From JAXGXJ01 sp050943595 (lineage in GTDB: Bacteria > Actinomycetota > Thermoleophilia > RBG-16-64-13): a stretch of 64,000 bases of DNA. This document shows, in pieces, positions 18,735 through 27,262 of this stretch (position 1 is the first letter of the stretch; every line of letters begins with the position of its first letter). Made by a program: the position numbers and the translations under genes. The stretch covers positions 1 to 64,000 of the forward strand of contig JBMNPM010000004.1 of assembly GCA_050943595.1 (NCBI GenBank), in the 5' to 3' direction. The notes beneath the pieces are model-generated. The model searched no databases. It saw only the letters and a list, made by a program, of their open reading frames with translations, and had not been told where the DNA came from.

Positions 18735-19742
18735 GTGAACGGATTGATGACGGCCATGGTATTCGAGGGTGTGGGGCGGCCACTTCGTAGCGCCCAAGTG
18801 AGCATACCTCAGCCCGGTCCCGGCCAAGTCCAGGTGAGAGTGAGCACCTGCGGCATCTGCCGTACCGATCTGCACGTTATCGACGGGGAGTTGCCACGAC
18901 CCAAGCTCCCGTTGATTTTGGGGCACCAGATCGTGGGCGTGGTGACGGCCCGGGGCGAAGGGGTCGACACTCCGGACGTGGGTGACTGGGTAGGCATACC
19001 CTGGTTGGGGTGGACGTGCGGCAGATGTGGGTATTGTCTGAGCGGCCGGGAAAATCTGTGCGACTCGGCCCGCTTTACCGGATACGACATCGATGGGGGC
19101 TTCGCCGAATATACGGTCGCAGATGCCCGCTTTTCGTTTCCTATCCCGCCCGGCTATCCCCCCGGACAGGCGGCTCCGCTACTCTGCGCCGGCCTGATCG
19201 GTTACCGGTCGTTGTCCATGACCGGTGACGCACAGCGACTGGGGATCTACGGCTACGGCTCGGCGGCCCACATAGTTACCCAGGTGGCGTGTTTTCAAGG
19301 CCGCCGGGTCTTCGCCTTTACGCGCCCCGGCGACACGGTCTCCCAGAGATTCGCACTGGAGATGGGGGCGGAGTGGGCAGGAGATACTGAACATCCGGCG
19401 CCCGAAGAGCTCGATGCGGCAATCATCTTCGCTCCGGCGGGTGAGCTCGTGCCGTTGGCCCTGAAGGCGCTGGCTAAGGGCGGGTCTGTGGTGTGCGGCG
19501 GCATTCACATGAGCGATATACCCGCGTTCCCCTACGAGGATCTATGGGGCGAGAGGATTATCCGCTCCGTGGCCAACCTTACCCGGCGCGATGGGGTGGA
19601 GTTCCTGCACATCGCGCCGCAGGTGCCTATCCAAACCGAGGTCGAACTCTTTCCGTTGGAGGAGGCGGCTCAGGCTTTGGAGAGGTTGCGACGTGGCGCG
19701 ATCCGCGGAGCGGCGGTGGTTGAGGTGGAAGGAAGGGGATAG
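18735..19742 (+). CDS. Zinc-dependent alcohol dehydrogenase (MDR family)
   Basis: Medium-chain dehydrogenase/reductase that should oxidise an alcohol with NAD(P). It carries the catalytic zinc segment CGICRTDLHVIDGELP and LILGHQIVGVV, and the structural-zinc lobe CGRCGYCLSGRENLC (four cysteines). The Rossmann part GIYGYGSAAHIVTQVA differs from the usual GxGGLG pattern. The sequence resembles the AdhA/AdhP-like group. The GTG at 18735 is preceded by GGGGGTGAA; ATG 18747 is an alternative. 335 residues. It stands alone and converges on the deacetylase gene. Confidence 0.88.
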   Translation: MNGLMTAMVFEGVGRPLRSAQVSIPQPGPGQVQVRVSTCGICRTDLHVIDGELPRPKLPLILGHQIVGVVTARGEGVDTPDVGDWVGIPWLGWTCGRCGYCLSGRENLCDSARFTGYDIDGGFAEYTVADARFSFPIPPGYPPGQAAPLLCAGLIGYRSLSMTGDAQRLGIYGYGSAAHIVTQVACFQGRRVFAFTRPGDTVSQRFALEMGAEWAGDTEHPAPEELDAAIIFAPAGELVPLALKALAKGGSVVCGGIHMSDIPAFPYEDLWGERIIRSVANLTRRDGVEFLHIAPQVPIQTEVELFPLEEAAQALERLRRGAIRGAAVVEVEGRG

Positions 19743-19817
19743 GAGCGGTTCTCATCAGCACGTTGGTCTCGCGCTCTCTACGAGACGAGAGTGACAAGAC
19801 AGAGGTTGCGACGCTCC

Positions 19818-20849
19818 TCAGCGCACGAGCTGCGCGAAGGTCGTCAGCGGCAGAAAAGCATTGATGCGGCGCCGCTTGAGCTCATAGACGGCGGTAGGAT
19901 CGCCCTCCTTGCCTTCGTTGACGGCTACGGCCATTAGGTAGCCCGCGGCCCGGGTTGCCTCTATGACCGTGTCGTCGTAGGCTCCGGCCGGATAGCAGAG
20001 GACGTAGCTCGGTTCGCCGATGGCGTCGGCGATAGCCCGGCGTGAGCCGACCAACTCCTCCTCAAGCCGGGAGGCGGAGACGTTGCGCAGATCGGGATGC
20101 GATACCGTGTGTGATTGGATGGACATGCCCGCGGCAGCCATCTCGCGCAACTGGTCCCACGTCATCTGGCCTTCTCTACCCACGGTCTTGGTGATCACGA
20201 AGAAGGTGCCGGTGAGCCCGCGCTCCCGTAGTATGGGAAAGGCGACCGTGTAGTTGTCGAGCCCGCCGTCATCGAAGGTTAGGACCACGGGCTTGGGCGG
20301 GAGTTCTTTTTGGCCCGCCATGGCCATATAGACATCGGCGAGGCTTACGGTGCAATAGCCCTCGTCGACGAGATAGTCCATCTCTTCCACGAAGTCGTTG
20401 GTGCGAACTGTGAGACCGTCGGCATACGGACCGGCTGGCGGCGGCTCGTCGTCAACGTAGTGGTACATGAGGATAGGTGCGTGGACTGCAACGGCGTCTG
20501 AGGGGAGCGTACTCGGCAGGTGCTCAGCCCTAAAGGCGGACGTTGTGCTCTCAGAGGGTTGCGTGGAGGCCACCCCGGCCATCTGAGTGACGGTAGGCGC
20601 ATCGGCCGAGTCGGTCGTCTCGGCCGGGTTCGTTGTCTCGGCCGGGTTCGTCGTCTCGGCTGAGCGTGTGGCCGTGGCTCCTGTTGCCGTTGTGCCACTG
20701 CCGGTCTCGTCGACCCCGGTTGCCGTCACCTGCGTGTCGAGGAAAGAGCGGACGGACAGGAACACCGCGATCCCCACCACCACTACCAGCACGGTGAGAA
20801 GGAGGATGCGGAGGCGGCGCCGGCCTGCTGCTCTCGTTGCTGCACTCAC
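19818..20849 (-). CDS. Membrane-anchored polysaccharide deacetylase
   Basis: Carbohydrate esterase family 4 (NodB) enzyme, predicted to de-N-acetylate a cell-surface glycan. One N-terminal membrane segment (ILLLTVLVVVVGIAVFL) is followed by a Thr/Ala/Glu linker with TNPAETTNPAETT repeats, then the NodB domain: ILMYHYVDDE, VVLTFDDGGLDNY (metal-binding Asp pair), SIQSHTVSHPDL (metal-binding His-x3-His) and YVLCYPAGAYDD. The frame stays open further upstream (for example ATG at 20999), but GTG 20849 is preferred because the membrane anchor follows directly and TGCTACACT lies ten bases before it. Confidence 0.85.
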   Translation of the reverse strand: MSAATRAAGRRRLRILLLTVLVVVVGIAVFLSVRSFLDTQVTATGVDETGSGTTATGATATRSAETTNPAETTNPAETTDSADAPTVTQMAGVASTQPSESTTSAFRAEHLPSTLPSDAVAVHAPILMYHYVDDEPPPAGPYADGLTVRTNDFVEEMDYLVDEGYCTVSLADVYMAMAGQKELPPKPVVLTFDDGGLDNYTVAFPILRERGLTGTFFVITKTVGREGQMTWDQLREMAAAGMSIQSHTVSHPDLRNVSASRLEEELVGSRRAIADAIGEPSYVLCYPAGAYDDTVIEATRAAGYLMAVAVNEGKEGDPTAVYELKRRRINAFLPLTTFAQLVR

Positions 20850-20859
20850 ATCGGGGGAG

Positions 20860-20868
20860 AGTGTAGCA
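20860..20868 (-). promoter_or_regulatory. Extended -10 promoter of the deacetylase gene
   Basis: TGCTACACT on the minus strand lies ten bases before the GTG at 20849, with no ribosome site between; it is identical to the motif before the M23 peptidase gene. Confidence 0.45.
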
Positions 20869-21147
20869 CCTGATGTGGACCGGGCGGTCGCCTGACTCTT
20901 GGCTCCCGGCGACCGAGAGCGGATGGTGAGTTCGGCTGCGGCTGAGGGGTGGTCGCGTGGAGATCGTCGGATCGCACAGAAGCAGATCCATACCACCATG
21001 ATGGCCGCCCCGAGGAAGTGTGGGGTCGGGTGCGGGACCTGCTGGATGGGGGCTTTGCCGGTAACGACCAGCTCAAGACCAATGCCGTGCAGATCTTTAA
21101 GACCGTGGGCGTTACGAGCTTCAAGATGGTGTGAGAAACTCTCTCCC

Positions 21148-23058
21148 ATGACCACCCTCCGCGACATCCTGACTGCGATACAGATCGGTGAAACTACCGA
21201 CTGGGAGTTCAAGTCGGCGCGCGGCGGCTTCCCCAGGAGCTTCTGGGAGACCTACAGCGCCATGGCGAATTCCGAGGGTGGGGTGGTGGTACTTGGCGTG
21301 AGCGAGAAGGACGATGCTGTCAGTCTCGATGGCCTTGCTGCCGAGCAGATCGCTGCGCACCAGAAGACCCTGTGGGATGGACTCAATAACCGCGGTGTGG
21401 TGAGTGCCAACATCCTTGAAGTCGGCGCCGTCGAAACTGTTCCGCTCAAGGGCTTGAGCCTCCTGGCCGTTCGCATCCCGCGTGCATCGCGCGCGCAACG
21501 CCCCGTGTATCTGACCGGCAACCCCTTTGGGAATACATATCGGCGCCACCATGAAGGTGACTATCGTTGCGACGAAGCCGAGGTGCGTCGTATGTTCGCC
21601 GATGCAGATCCTGACGGGCGCGATCAGCGCATTCTCAAGGGTTTTACCTTGGACGACCTCGATGCGCCGAGCCTCGCCCAATACCGCCATCGAATGAGAG
21701 CGGCACGCGGCGATCACGTCTGGCTGGCGCTGGGTGACCAGGACTTACTGGAGCGCCTGGGCGGCTGGCGCTGCGATCGTCAGACCGGGGAGGAAGGTCT
21801 CACCCTGGCAGGTCTGCTCATGTTTGGCAAGGAACTCGCCATCACAGATCAGAGTGGCGTTCCTAAATACTGGGTTGACTATCGCGAGATGCTCGATCCT
21901 GAGACGCGGTGGAGTGACCGCATCTATCCCGATGGTACCTGGGAGTCCAATCTCCTCCAGTTTTACAGTCGCGTCTGGCCGCGTTTGGCGGCTGCGATTC
22001 CCACCCCGTTTCGTCTTGAAAATGGTATGCGACGAGATGAGACGGCGGCTCATGTGGCCCTTCGCGAAGCGCTTGTCAACGCCCTCATTCACGGTGACTA
22101 CTTTGCACCCGGCGGCTTGGTGGTTGAGCAACGGCCGCATGAGATCGCGATTGAGAACGGCGGAACGCTGCTGATCACGTTGGAGCAGTATCAGCGCGGT
22201 GGGGTCAGCGAATGCCGCAACCCAGGCCTGCAGAAGATGTTTCTTATGATCGGGGGAGGTGAGCACGCGGGTTCCGGGGCTGACAAGATCAGGTCCGGCT
22301 GGCGCTCACGTCACTGGCGCGCGCCTCTGCTCGAAACGTTCCAGCAGCCTGACCGGGTGAGGCTGACTATGCATATGGTCAGTTTGATTCCCGATGACAC
22401 GGTGCGGCATCTTCGCGAGCGCTTTGGTGCGGAGATCGACCGGCTTTCGTCCGCAGAAGTGCAGGCCCTAGCGACTGCAGACATTGAAGGGGCGGTTTCG
22501 AACGCCCGGCTTCAGCAACTGCTGACCGATCATCCGACTGATATCACGCGCATGTTGACCGGCCTCTGCGATCGCGGGCTGCTTGTCTCGGATAGCCGGC
22601 GGCGCTGGACGACCTACGAGTTGTCCAGGCGGGGGGCGGGACCATCGCCTACCGGCAGTGATGCTGCCAGGCACCTGCCAAAGAATCCTGGACAATTACT
22701 TACAGACTCCCTATCTTTGGTGGAGGACTCCCTACATTTGCTCGGAGACTCCCCACATTTACCAGGAGACTCCCCACATTTGGTCGAGAGTTCAGAAGTT
22801 GACGAGTTACATCGACTGGCGGCGCCGGTTGCTTCGACCCGCAAGGCTCCGGCAGAGCTCGTGCGTGAGACAATCCTGCACCTGTGTACTCATCGTTTCT
22901 TGACTGCGAATCGCCTCGGTGAACTGCTTAATCGAAACCCTGCGGGGCTGCAGCTTCGCTACCTGTCTCCGATGGTGGGCGAGGGCCTGCTCGTCATGAA
23001 GTATCCCAAAGCCACGAATCGCCCCGACCAAGCGTACACGACTGCTGGGGAAGAATGA
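21148..23058 (+). CDS. AlbA_2 (Schlafen-like) ATP-binding protein
   Basis: A 636-residue protein with an N-terminal AlbA_2 domain (TDWEFKSARGGFP, MANSEGGVVVLGVSE) and a central GHKL-type ATPase motif EALVNALIHGDY, the plan of the 'RNA-binding/ATP-binding AAA_4' regulators. The C-terminal part has winged-helix-like segments and, near residues 535-553, a short tandem array of DSLHL/DSPHL units. The res fragment begins 38 bases downstream. AlbA_2 proteins are often found inside type III restriction-modification loci between mod and res, so this is probably the surviving accessory gene of such a locus; no mod gene is present. Function unproven. The start has only a weak ribosome site. Confidence 0.75.
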   Translation: MTTLRDILTAIQIGETTDWEFKSARGGFPRSFWETYSAMANSEGGVVVLGVSEKDDAVSLDGLAAEQIAAHQKTLWDGLNNRGVVSANILEVGAVETVPLKGLSLLAVRIPRASRAQRPVYLTGNPFGNTYRRHHEGDYRCDEAEVRRMFADADPDGRDQRILKGFTLDDLDAPSLAQYRHRMRAARGDHVWLALGDQDLLERLGGWRCDRQTGEEGLTLAGLLMFGKELAITDQSGVPKYWVDYREMLDPETRWSDRIYPDGTWESNLLQFYSRVWPRLAAAIPTPFRLENGMRRDETAAHVALREALVNALIHGDYFAPGGLVVEQRPHEIAIENGGTLLITLEQYQRGGVSECRNPGLQKMFLMIGGGEHAGSGADKIRSGWRSRHWRAPLLETFQQPDRVRLTMHMVSLIPDDTVRHLRERFGAEIDRLSSAEVQALATADIEGAVSNARLQQLLTDHPTDITRMLTGLCDRGLLVSDSRRRWTTYELSRRGAGPSPTGSDAARHLPKNPGQLLTDSLSLVEDSLHLLGDSPHLPGDSPHLVESSEVDELHRLAAPVASTRKAPAELVRETILHLCTHRFLTANRLGELLNRNPAGLQLRYLSPMVGEGLLVMKYPKATNRPDQAYTTAGEE

Positions 23059-23096
23059 GAAGTCATGAGATACCGTGCGTCGCAGCGCAGCATCAC

Positions 23097-23525
23097 ATGA
23101 AACTCCAGTTCGACTCTAACCAGCAGTTTCAACTCGACGCAGTGGCTGCTGTTACCGATCTATTCGATGTTCAGCCGCGAGGAGTCCACGAAAGGGCGAA
23201 TAGTTGCGGAAACTACCTGGTGAAGTTCTTGGGGAGTGTCTAAGTGGCTGCTGGTATCTGGTCTGATGGTAGGTCCAATGGCCGGACGGCGTTGCGCGGC
23301 TGCCGGCTGGCTCAAGATCGATACCCCGGTGGGCGCAATCCTGACTGGGCTATCGTCAAAGACGATGGGCAGGCCGTCTATATGGTGCTGGTGCGCGAGA
23401 TGAAGGCGCCCCGCGACTTCGTGCAATTACGCGGCGGCGAAGCCGACAAGGTGCGCTGTGGCAAGAGGCACTTTGAGGCATTAGGTGTACCATTTGGGGT
23501 AGTTGTAACGGCGGATGAGGTGTGA
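23097..23525 (+). pseudogene. Remnant of type III restriction endonuclease subunit Res
   Basis: Two ends of a Res protein survive. The N-terminus (23097-23182) reads MKLQFDSNQQFQLDAVAAV, the standard Res opening. The C-terminus (23311-23525) reads NPDWAIVKDDGQAVYM, then RGGEADKVRCGKRHFEALG and VVVTADEV before a TGA. Between them lies 128 bases of repeated sequence (see 23183), so the helicase core and most of the nuclease domain are gone. A frameshift is visible around 23335, where IDTPVG and NPDWA are in different frames. It follows the AlbA_2 gene by 38 bases. Not functional. Confidence 0.8.
23183..23310 (+). repeat. Duplicated segment E1 (copy of the mqnB upstream region)
   Basis: About 128 bases nearly match 27107-27262, which spans the leader and first 23 codons of mqnB. 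Relative to that copy it lacks 32 bases after GCGGAAACTAC. It sits exactly between the two surviving ends of the Res gene. Confidence 0.85.
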
Positions 23526-24005
23526 CGAACTACCCCAAGCTTCGACCTGCTCAGCCGTGGCAGCCCAGCCCCACCTTCTTAGGAGTAGCCCCAGTTCCGT
23601 GTACTTACTCTTTGGCAATTGGTGGAGACGCACAAGAAGGCGTCGGATGGAAGATGGGCCAGCTGGCGCAGGGTGATGGGGGTCCTATCCGTTCATAATA
23701 TGAATTACACAAGTAAAGTAACGGCCCGTGAGCGCGACGGTCAGCCGATTCAACGCGCCTCACTATCATCCAGCGTGTGCTTTCGTCCTCGGCCGATATT
23801 AGAATGGAGTCGGCGGTCAAGCGCAAGTGAGTGCGGCCGGTATGCCCCGTGGCCAACCATGGCGGTGGTGATGTCAGGCTCAGGGGGTAGACCGCATAAG
23901 GTGGCGGGTTTTCTGGGGCGTTATCACTCGTTTGGATGGGGCATTTGAGCCCTGAGGAAATACTGAGACAAAAGAGCAGGCAAGGGTGCATTGAAGGAGG
24001 AAAAC
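23526..24005. other. Intergenic stretch without a recognised gene
   Basis: 480 bases between the Res remnant and the surface-protein gene. Short open frames exist on both strands, but none has recognisable sequence or a supported start. Base composition drops around 23690-23720 (AT-rich), which could hold the promoter of the downstream gene. Confidence 0.4.
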
Positions 24006-26771
24006 ATGGGGCCTATGGGGTCGCGACAGGTTGTAGGCACTGTAAGGTGCGGCACAGAGCTCCTGGACAACAGTGAGAGGTATTGTCCTGAGTGCGGAAC
24101 TCCGATCGTCCGGGAGAGTAGTCGTACTGCCGATCTCCCTCCTCGTCGAGACCGTGGCCTCCGGTGCGTTGCGGTGATGGCTTCGTTCATTCTTGTTCTT
24201 CTTCTCTTTCTGCCGGCAGCCGCAGCAGCCTCGACGTTGACAACCGACAACACTGCCATCGACCCACGTATGGTCTCGCTGGCTGAGGACATCCGAAACC
24301 ACAATTCTGTCGATGGCGACGTCTTCCTGCCCGTCGTCCCGCCACGAGGCTGGTCTCTCGCTTCGGTGGCTGATATCCATCGCCTGAGTTCCAACTATTC
24401 CTGGGTGACTTCGAACCCATACTTCTTTCCTGCATTCGCCTACGATGAGGAGTACTGTGGCTACTACGTGTTCTGGATGGACGGACACGACCACCTCATC
24501 AGACAGTATGTCGACATTCTGTGGGATGACGATCCAGACCTGACCACAACGAGTGTTGTTCTCGACGGTGACCCCTGGAGCATCTTCGGGCGACATGGCA
24601 GCCGTGACGGACTCGTATGGTTTTCAGGGGAGGCCCACAACGTCACGGTCGAATGGTCGGGAAACGTGGAGGGAGAGTTTGGGGAACTCGTCGGGTTTGC
24701 GGCCACCATAGGGTGGTGGCATGCAGATGGGGGTATAGACGTGTCTACCGCGTTTCGCGGTCTTCTCCCGTTCTCCCCCATCCCCAATGGCTACGCCTTC
24801 CCCAACAAGGGATACAAGGACGCCAAGGCCGCTCGCGCCGCCTGGACCCACCTCTTCGGCCCCAGTCTCTTTGATGGCGAGGTGAATTGGTGGGATGCCC
24901 TGCGGGGAGGTTTCCCCATGAAATCGTTCGCGGAGAGGCTGTTCGCTGACGGCGTCTGCTACGGCATGGCAAGCTCATCTCTGGCCGCCTACAAGGGTGA
25001 GCTTGATCCTGCGGCCTTCGCGGCCGGTGCCAACACTCTCTGGGGTTTGGGCAACTATGGCATTACATCAACCTCCGGCTCCTTCAGCCAGCTCCCGGCC
25101 GACCTCAAGAGCACCATCGAGGAGCACTTCACGGCACAGTGCGCCAAGGTGGCCTATGATGCCGTCGTGGACAACACCTTTTTCCAGAGCAACGATAGCG
25201 AATACCCCTGCACCATGGCGGAGTTCATTCAATCCCTGCGGGGTGCCCTGAGCACAGGCCCCGTGCTGCTCTGCCTGTGGGATACCGCTTTTGGCCACAC
25301 CGTGGTGGCCTATCGGATTGACATGAATACCTCCGGTACCAGTGGCAACATCCGTATCTACGACAACAACTGCCCGGGCGAGCAGTGCAGTGTGTCCTTC
25401 GACTTGGCCGACAGCGGCTCCTGGCAGTATCCACCGCTGGTGAAGACACCTCTGGCTCTGGGCTGGGTGTCGCTTGACATCGTGCAGCAGGTACTGGATG
25501 CGCCCGCGGGCACCTTGGACTACCATGATGGCTGGGTGACGGCCTCCGCTGATGCCACCATCCGCTTTGTGGGGGCAGGTGGCAAGGTCACCGGCAAGGT
25601 GAACGGTCGCTACCTGCTCGACAACTCTTTGGTTCGTCTGGACCCGGTACTGAGTGGTGGCCTGGGTTCCCACGAGGAGGATCGCTACGCCGTTCAGGGC
25701 TCTGCTACCCGCAGCTTCCAACTCGAGTCCGAGGGCGCTGTTCCCGCCTGGGCCTCGGGTCGGGGTCCCGATGGTAGCTACATTCTGCTGGTGGACGGTG
25801 CCCTAGATGTGGCCGCCGCCTATGGCGGTACCGATGTTGGCTTCTCGGGGGCTAGGGCGGAGGAGATCCGCTTGGCGGTAGAGGACGGCAGTACGGCGGC
25901 CATGGCTGCCTTTGGCCCCACTCTCGCTGCCACCGCTCTGGGTGGAGTCGCCACCGGAGAGGGGCGGGTATGCCTGTATGGGGACTCCGGCATGGAGGTG
26001 CAGACGGGCTCCCTCAGTGTGGACGAGTTCAGCCTGGGCACGCCTGGGCAGCTACTCACTGTGACGGACGTGCCCAACACTTGTGCCCTGCGCACTGAAC
26101 TTTCTGACTACGATGCCAAAAGCGGCACCCTGGAGGTCTCTCTGGACCGCGACGGCAACGGCAGCTTCGAGGCCACCGAGGAGGTGCCCGCTCAGCGCAG
26201 GGTTTCCATCACCTTTTCTGACATCGCCTCCTCCCCCTATAAGATCGCCATCGAGTCCCTGGCTGGCGCTGGCATCATCAACGGCTATCAGATGGGAAGT
26301 ACCTGGGAGTTCCGCCCCGGCAACCCGGTGCTGCGCGCCCAGTTTGCCAAGATGGCAGTACTGAGCCTGGGACTGGAGGTGACGGAGGGCGGCACCCCGG
26401 TTCCCTTCAAGGACGTGGAGAAACCGGGCAGCAGCCTCTATCCCGATGACTACGTGGCCGTGGCCGCCGCCAACGGCCTCATCCAAGGCTATGCCGGCGG
26501 CTACTTCAAACCCTATGTGGAGATTACCCGTGCCCAACTGCTCACCATAGTGGTGCGCATGGCGGAGCGCTTCAAGCCCGGCGCCATCTCCGTACCCTCC
26601 TCCGGCTGGAGCGGTAGCCTTCCCGGTACCGATCCCACCCACGGCGCCAACATCCGCAAGGCGGAGCACAGCGGCTTGCTCTCGGGCATCAACCTCTTAT
26701 CCTTCTCCATTTGGGGCAAGGCCACCCGAGGTGAGGTGGCGCAGATCCTGTGGAACTTGCGGGAGAAGTAG
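24006..26771 (+). CDS. Large SLH-domain surface protein with a putative cysteine-peptidase-like core
   Basis: A 921-residue exported protein. The first 40 residues hold part of a zinc-ribbon (CGTELL, then CPECGTPI), a signal-anchor follows (about residues 59-78), and the C-terminal 190 residues contain SLH-like repeats (FSDIASSPYKIAIESLAGAGIINGY; GLIQGYAGGYFKPYVEITRAQ; TRGEVAQILWNL) that would tether it to the wall or act as a surface module. The central part has GVCYGMASS (Cys318), FGHTVVAYRI (His431) and IYDNNCPG (Asp453-Asn455), the order Cys-His-Asp/Asn seen in papain-like folds; catalysis is my inference. ATG 24006 follows AAGGAGG. The gene is bracketed by copies of Res and mqnB-leader sequence, suggesting insertion. 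Confidence 0.72.
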   Translation: MGPMGSRQVVGTVRCGTELLDNSERYCPECGTPIVRESSRTADLPPRRDRGLRCVAVMASFILVLLLFLPAAAAASTLTTDNTAIDPRMVSLAEDIRNHNSVDGDVFLPVVPPRGWSLASVADIHRLSSNYSWVTSNPYFFPAFAYDEEYCGYYVFWMDGHDHLIRQYVDILWDDDPDLTTTSVVLDGDPWSIFGRHGSRDGLVWFSGEAHNVTVEWSGNVEGEFGELVGFAATIGWWHADGGIDVSTAFRGLLPFSPIPNGYAFPNKGYKDAKAARAAWTHLFGPSLFDGEVNWWDALRGGFPMKSFAERLFADGVCYGMASSSLAAYKGELDPAAFAAGANTLWGLGNYGITSTSGSFSQLPADLKSTIEEHFTAQCAKVAYDAVVDNTFFQSNDSEYPCTMAEFIQSLRGALSTGPVLLCLWDTAFGHTVVAYRIDMNTSGTSGNIRIYDNNCPGEQCSVSFDLADSGSWQYPPLVKTPLALGWVSLDIVQQVLDAPAGTLDYHDGWVTASADATIRFVGAGGKVTGKVNGRYLLDNSLVRLDPVLSGGLGSHEEDRYAVQGSATRSFQLESEGAVPAWASGRGPDGSYILLVDGALDVAAAYGGTDVGFSGARAEEIRLAVEDGSTAAMAAFGPTLAATALGGVATGEGRVCLYGDSGMEVQTGSLSVDEFSLGTPGQLLTVTDVPNTCALRTELSDYDAKSGTLEVSLDRDGNGSFEATEEVPAQRRVSITFSDIASSPYKIAIESLAGAGIINGYQMGSTWEFRPGNPVLRAQFAKMAVLSLGLEVTEGGTPVPFKDVEKPGSSLYPDDYVAVAAANGLIQGYAGGYFKPYVEITRAQLLTIVVRMAERFKPGAISVPSSGWSGSLPGTDPTHGANIRKAEHSGLLSGINLLSFSIWGKATRGEVAQILWNLREK

Positions 26772-26937
26772 GGGCGTTTTTGCATCGGCCTGAGCACCAC
26801 ATGACGATAGTGTCGATATCCCGAAGGGGAAGCAAAAGGACGCTGGCGGGCCCGAGTAAGTTCGCCAGCCGCCACGGATTTAGTACGTCTGAGTTACCTG
26901 CTCTCGGCAGAGGTAATCATCCCTAGATCATAAAGTT

Positions 26938-27093
26938 TGAGACAGGCTGTCTATTATGGTGCGTGAGACGAAGGCGACCCGCGACTTCATGCAATTACGC
27001 GGCGGCGAAACCGACAAGGTGCGCTGTGGCAAGAGGCACTTTGAGGCATTAGGTGTACCACTTGAGGTAGTCGTAACGGCGGATGGGGTGTGA
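26938..27093 (+). pseudogene. Second copy of the Res C-terminal fragment
   Basis: Bases 26938-27093 repeat the last 50 or so codons of the Res remnant at 23380-23525, reading MVRETKATRDFMQLRGG, then KVRCGKRHFEALG and a TGA. The two copies differ at about one base in ten, so the duplication is not recent. There is no start and no N-terminal part. Confidence 0.8.
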
Positions 27094-27106
27094 CAAAACC
27101 AAGAAG

Positions 27107-27262
27107 TCCACGAAAGGGCGAATAGTTGCGGAAACTACTGATGCGTCGCCGAGGGAGTAGTCGACCTAGTGAAGTTCTTGAGGGAGTGGCTAAGTGGCGG
27201 GTGGTATCTGGTCTGATGATAGGTCCAATGGCCGGACGGCGTTGCGCGGCTGCCGGCTGGTA
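27107..27262 (+). repeat. Duplicated segment E2 (leader and 5' end of mqnB)
   Basis: Direct repeat of 23183-23310. Its last 69 bases code for the proposed N-terminus of MqnB; similarity ends inside codon 23. Confidence 0.85.

Noticed and set aside
20590..20700. Regular short repeats resembling a CRISPR array or minisatellite
   Set aside because: They are the codons of the Thr/Ala/Glu linker of the polysaccharide deacetylase, without spacers.
22695..22800. Repeated CTCCCCACATTT-like units as a possible CRISPR or binding-site array
   Set aside because: They keep the frame of the AlbA_2 protein and encode DSPHL repeats; there are no unique spacers.
23244..23525. 93-codon frame as an intact small gene
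   Set aside because: It joins the duplicated mqnB leader to the Res C-terminal fragment; both parts are explained as debris.
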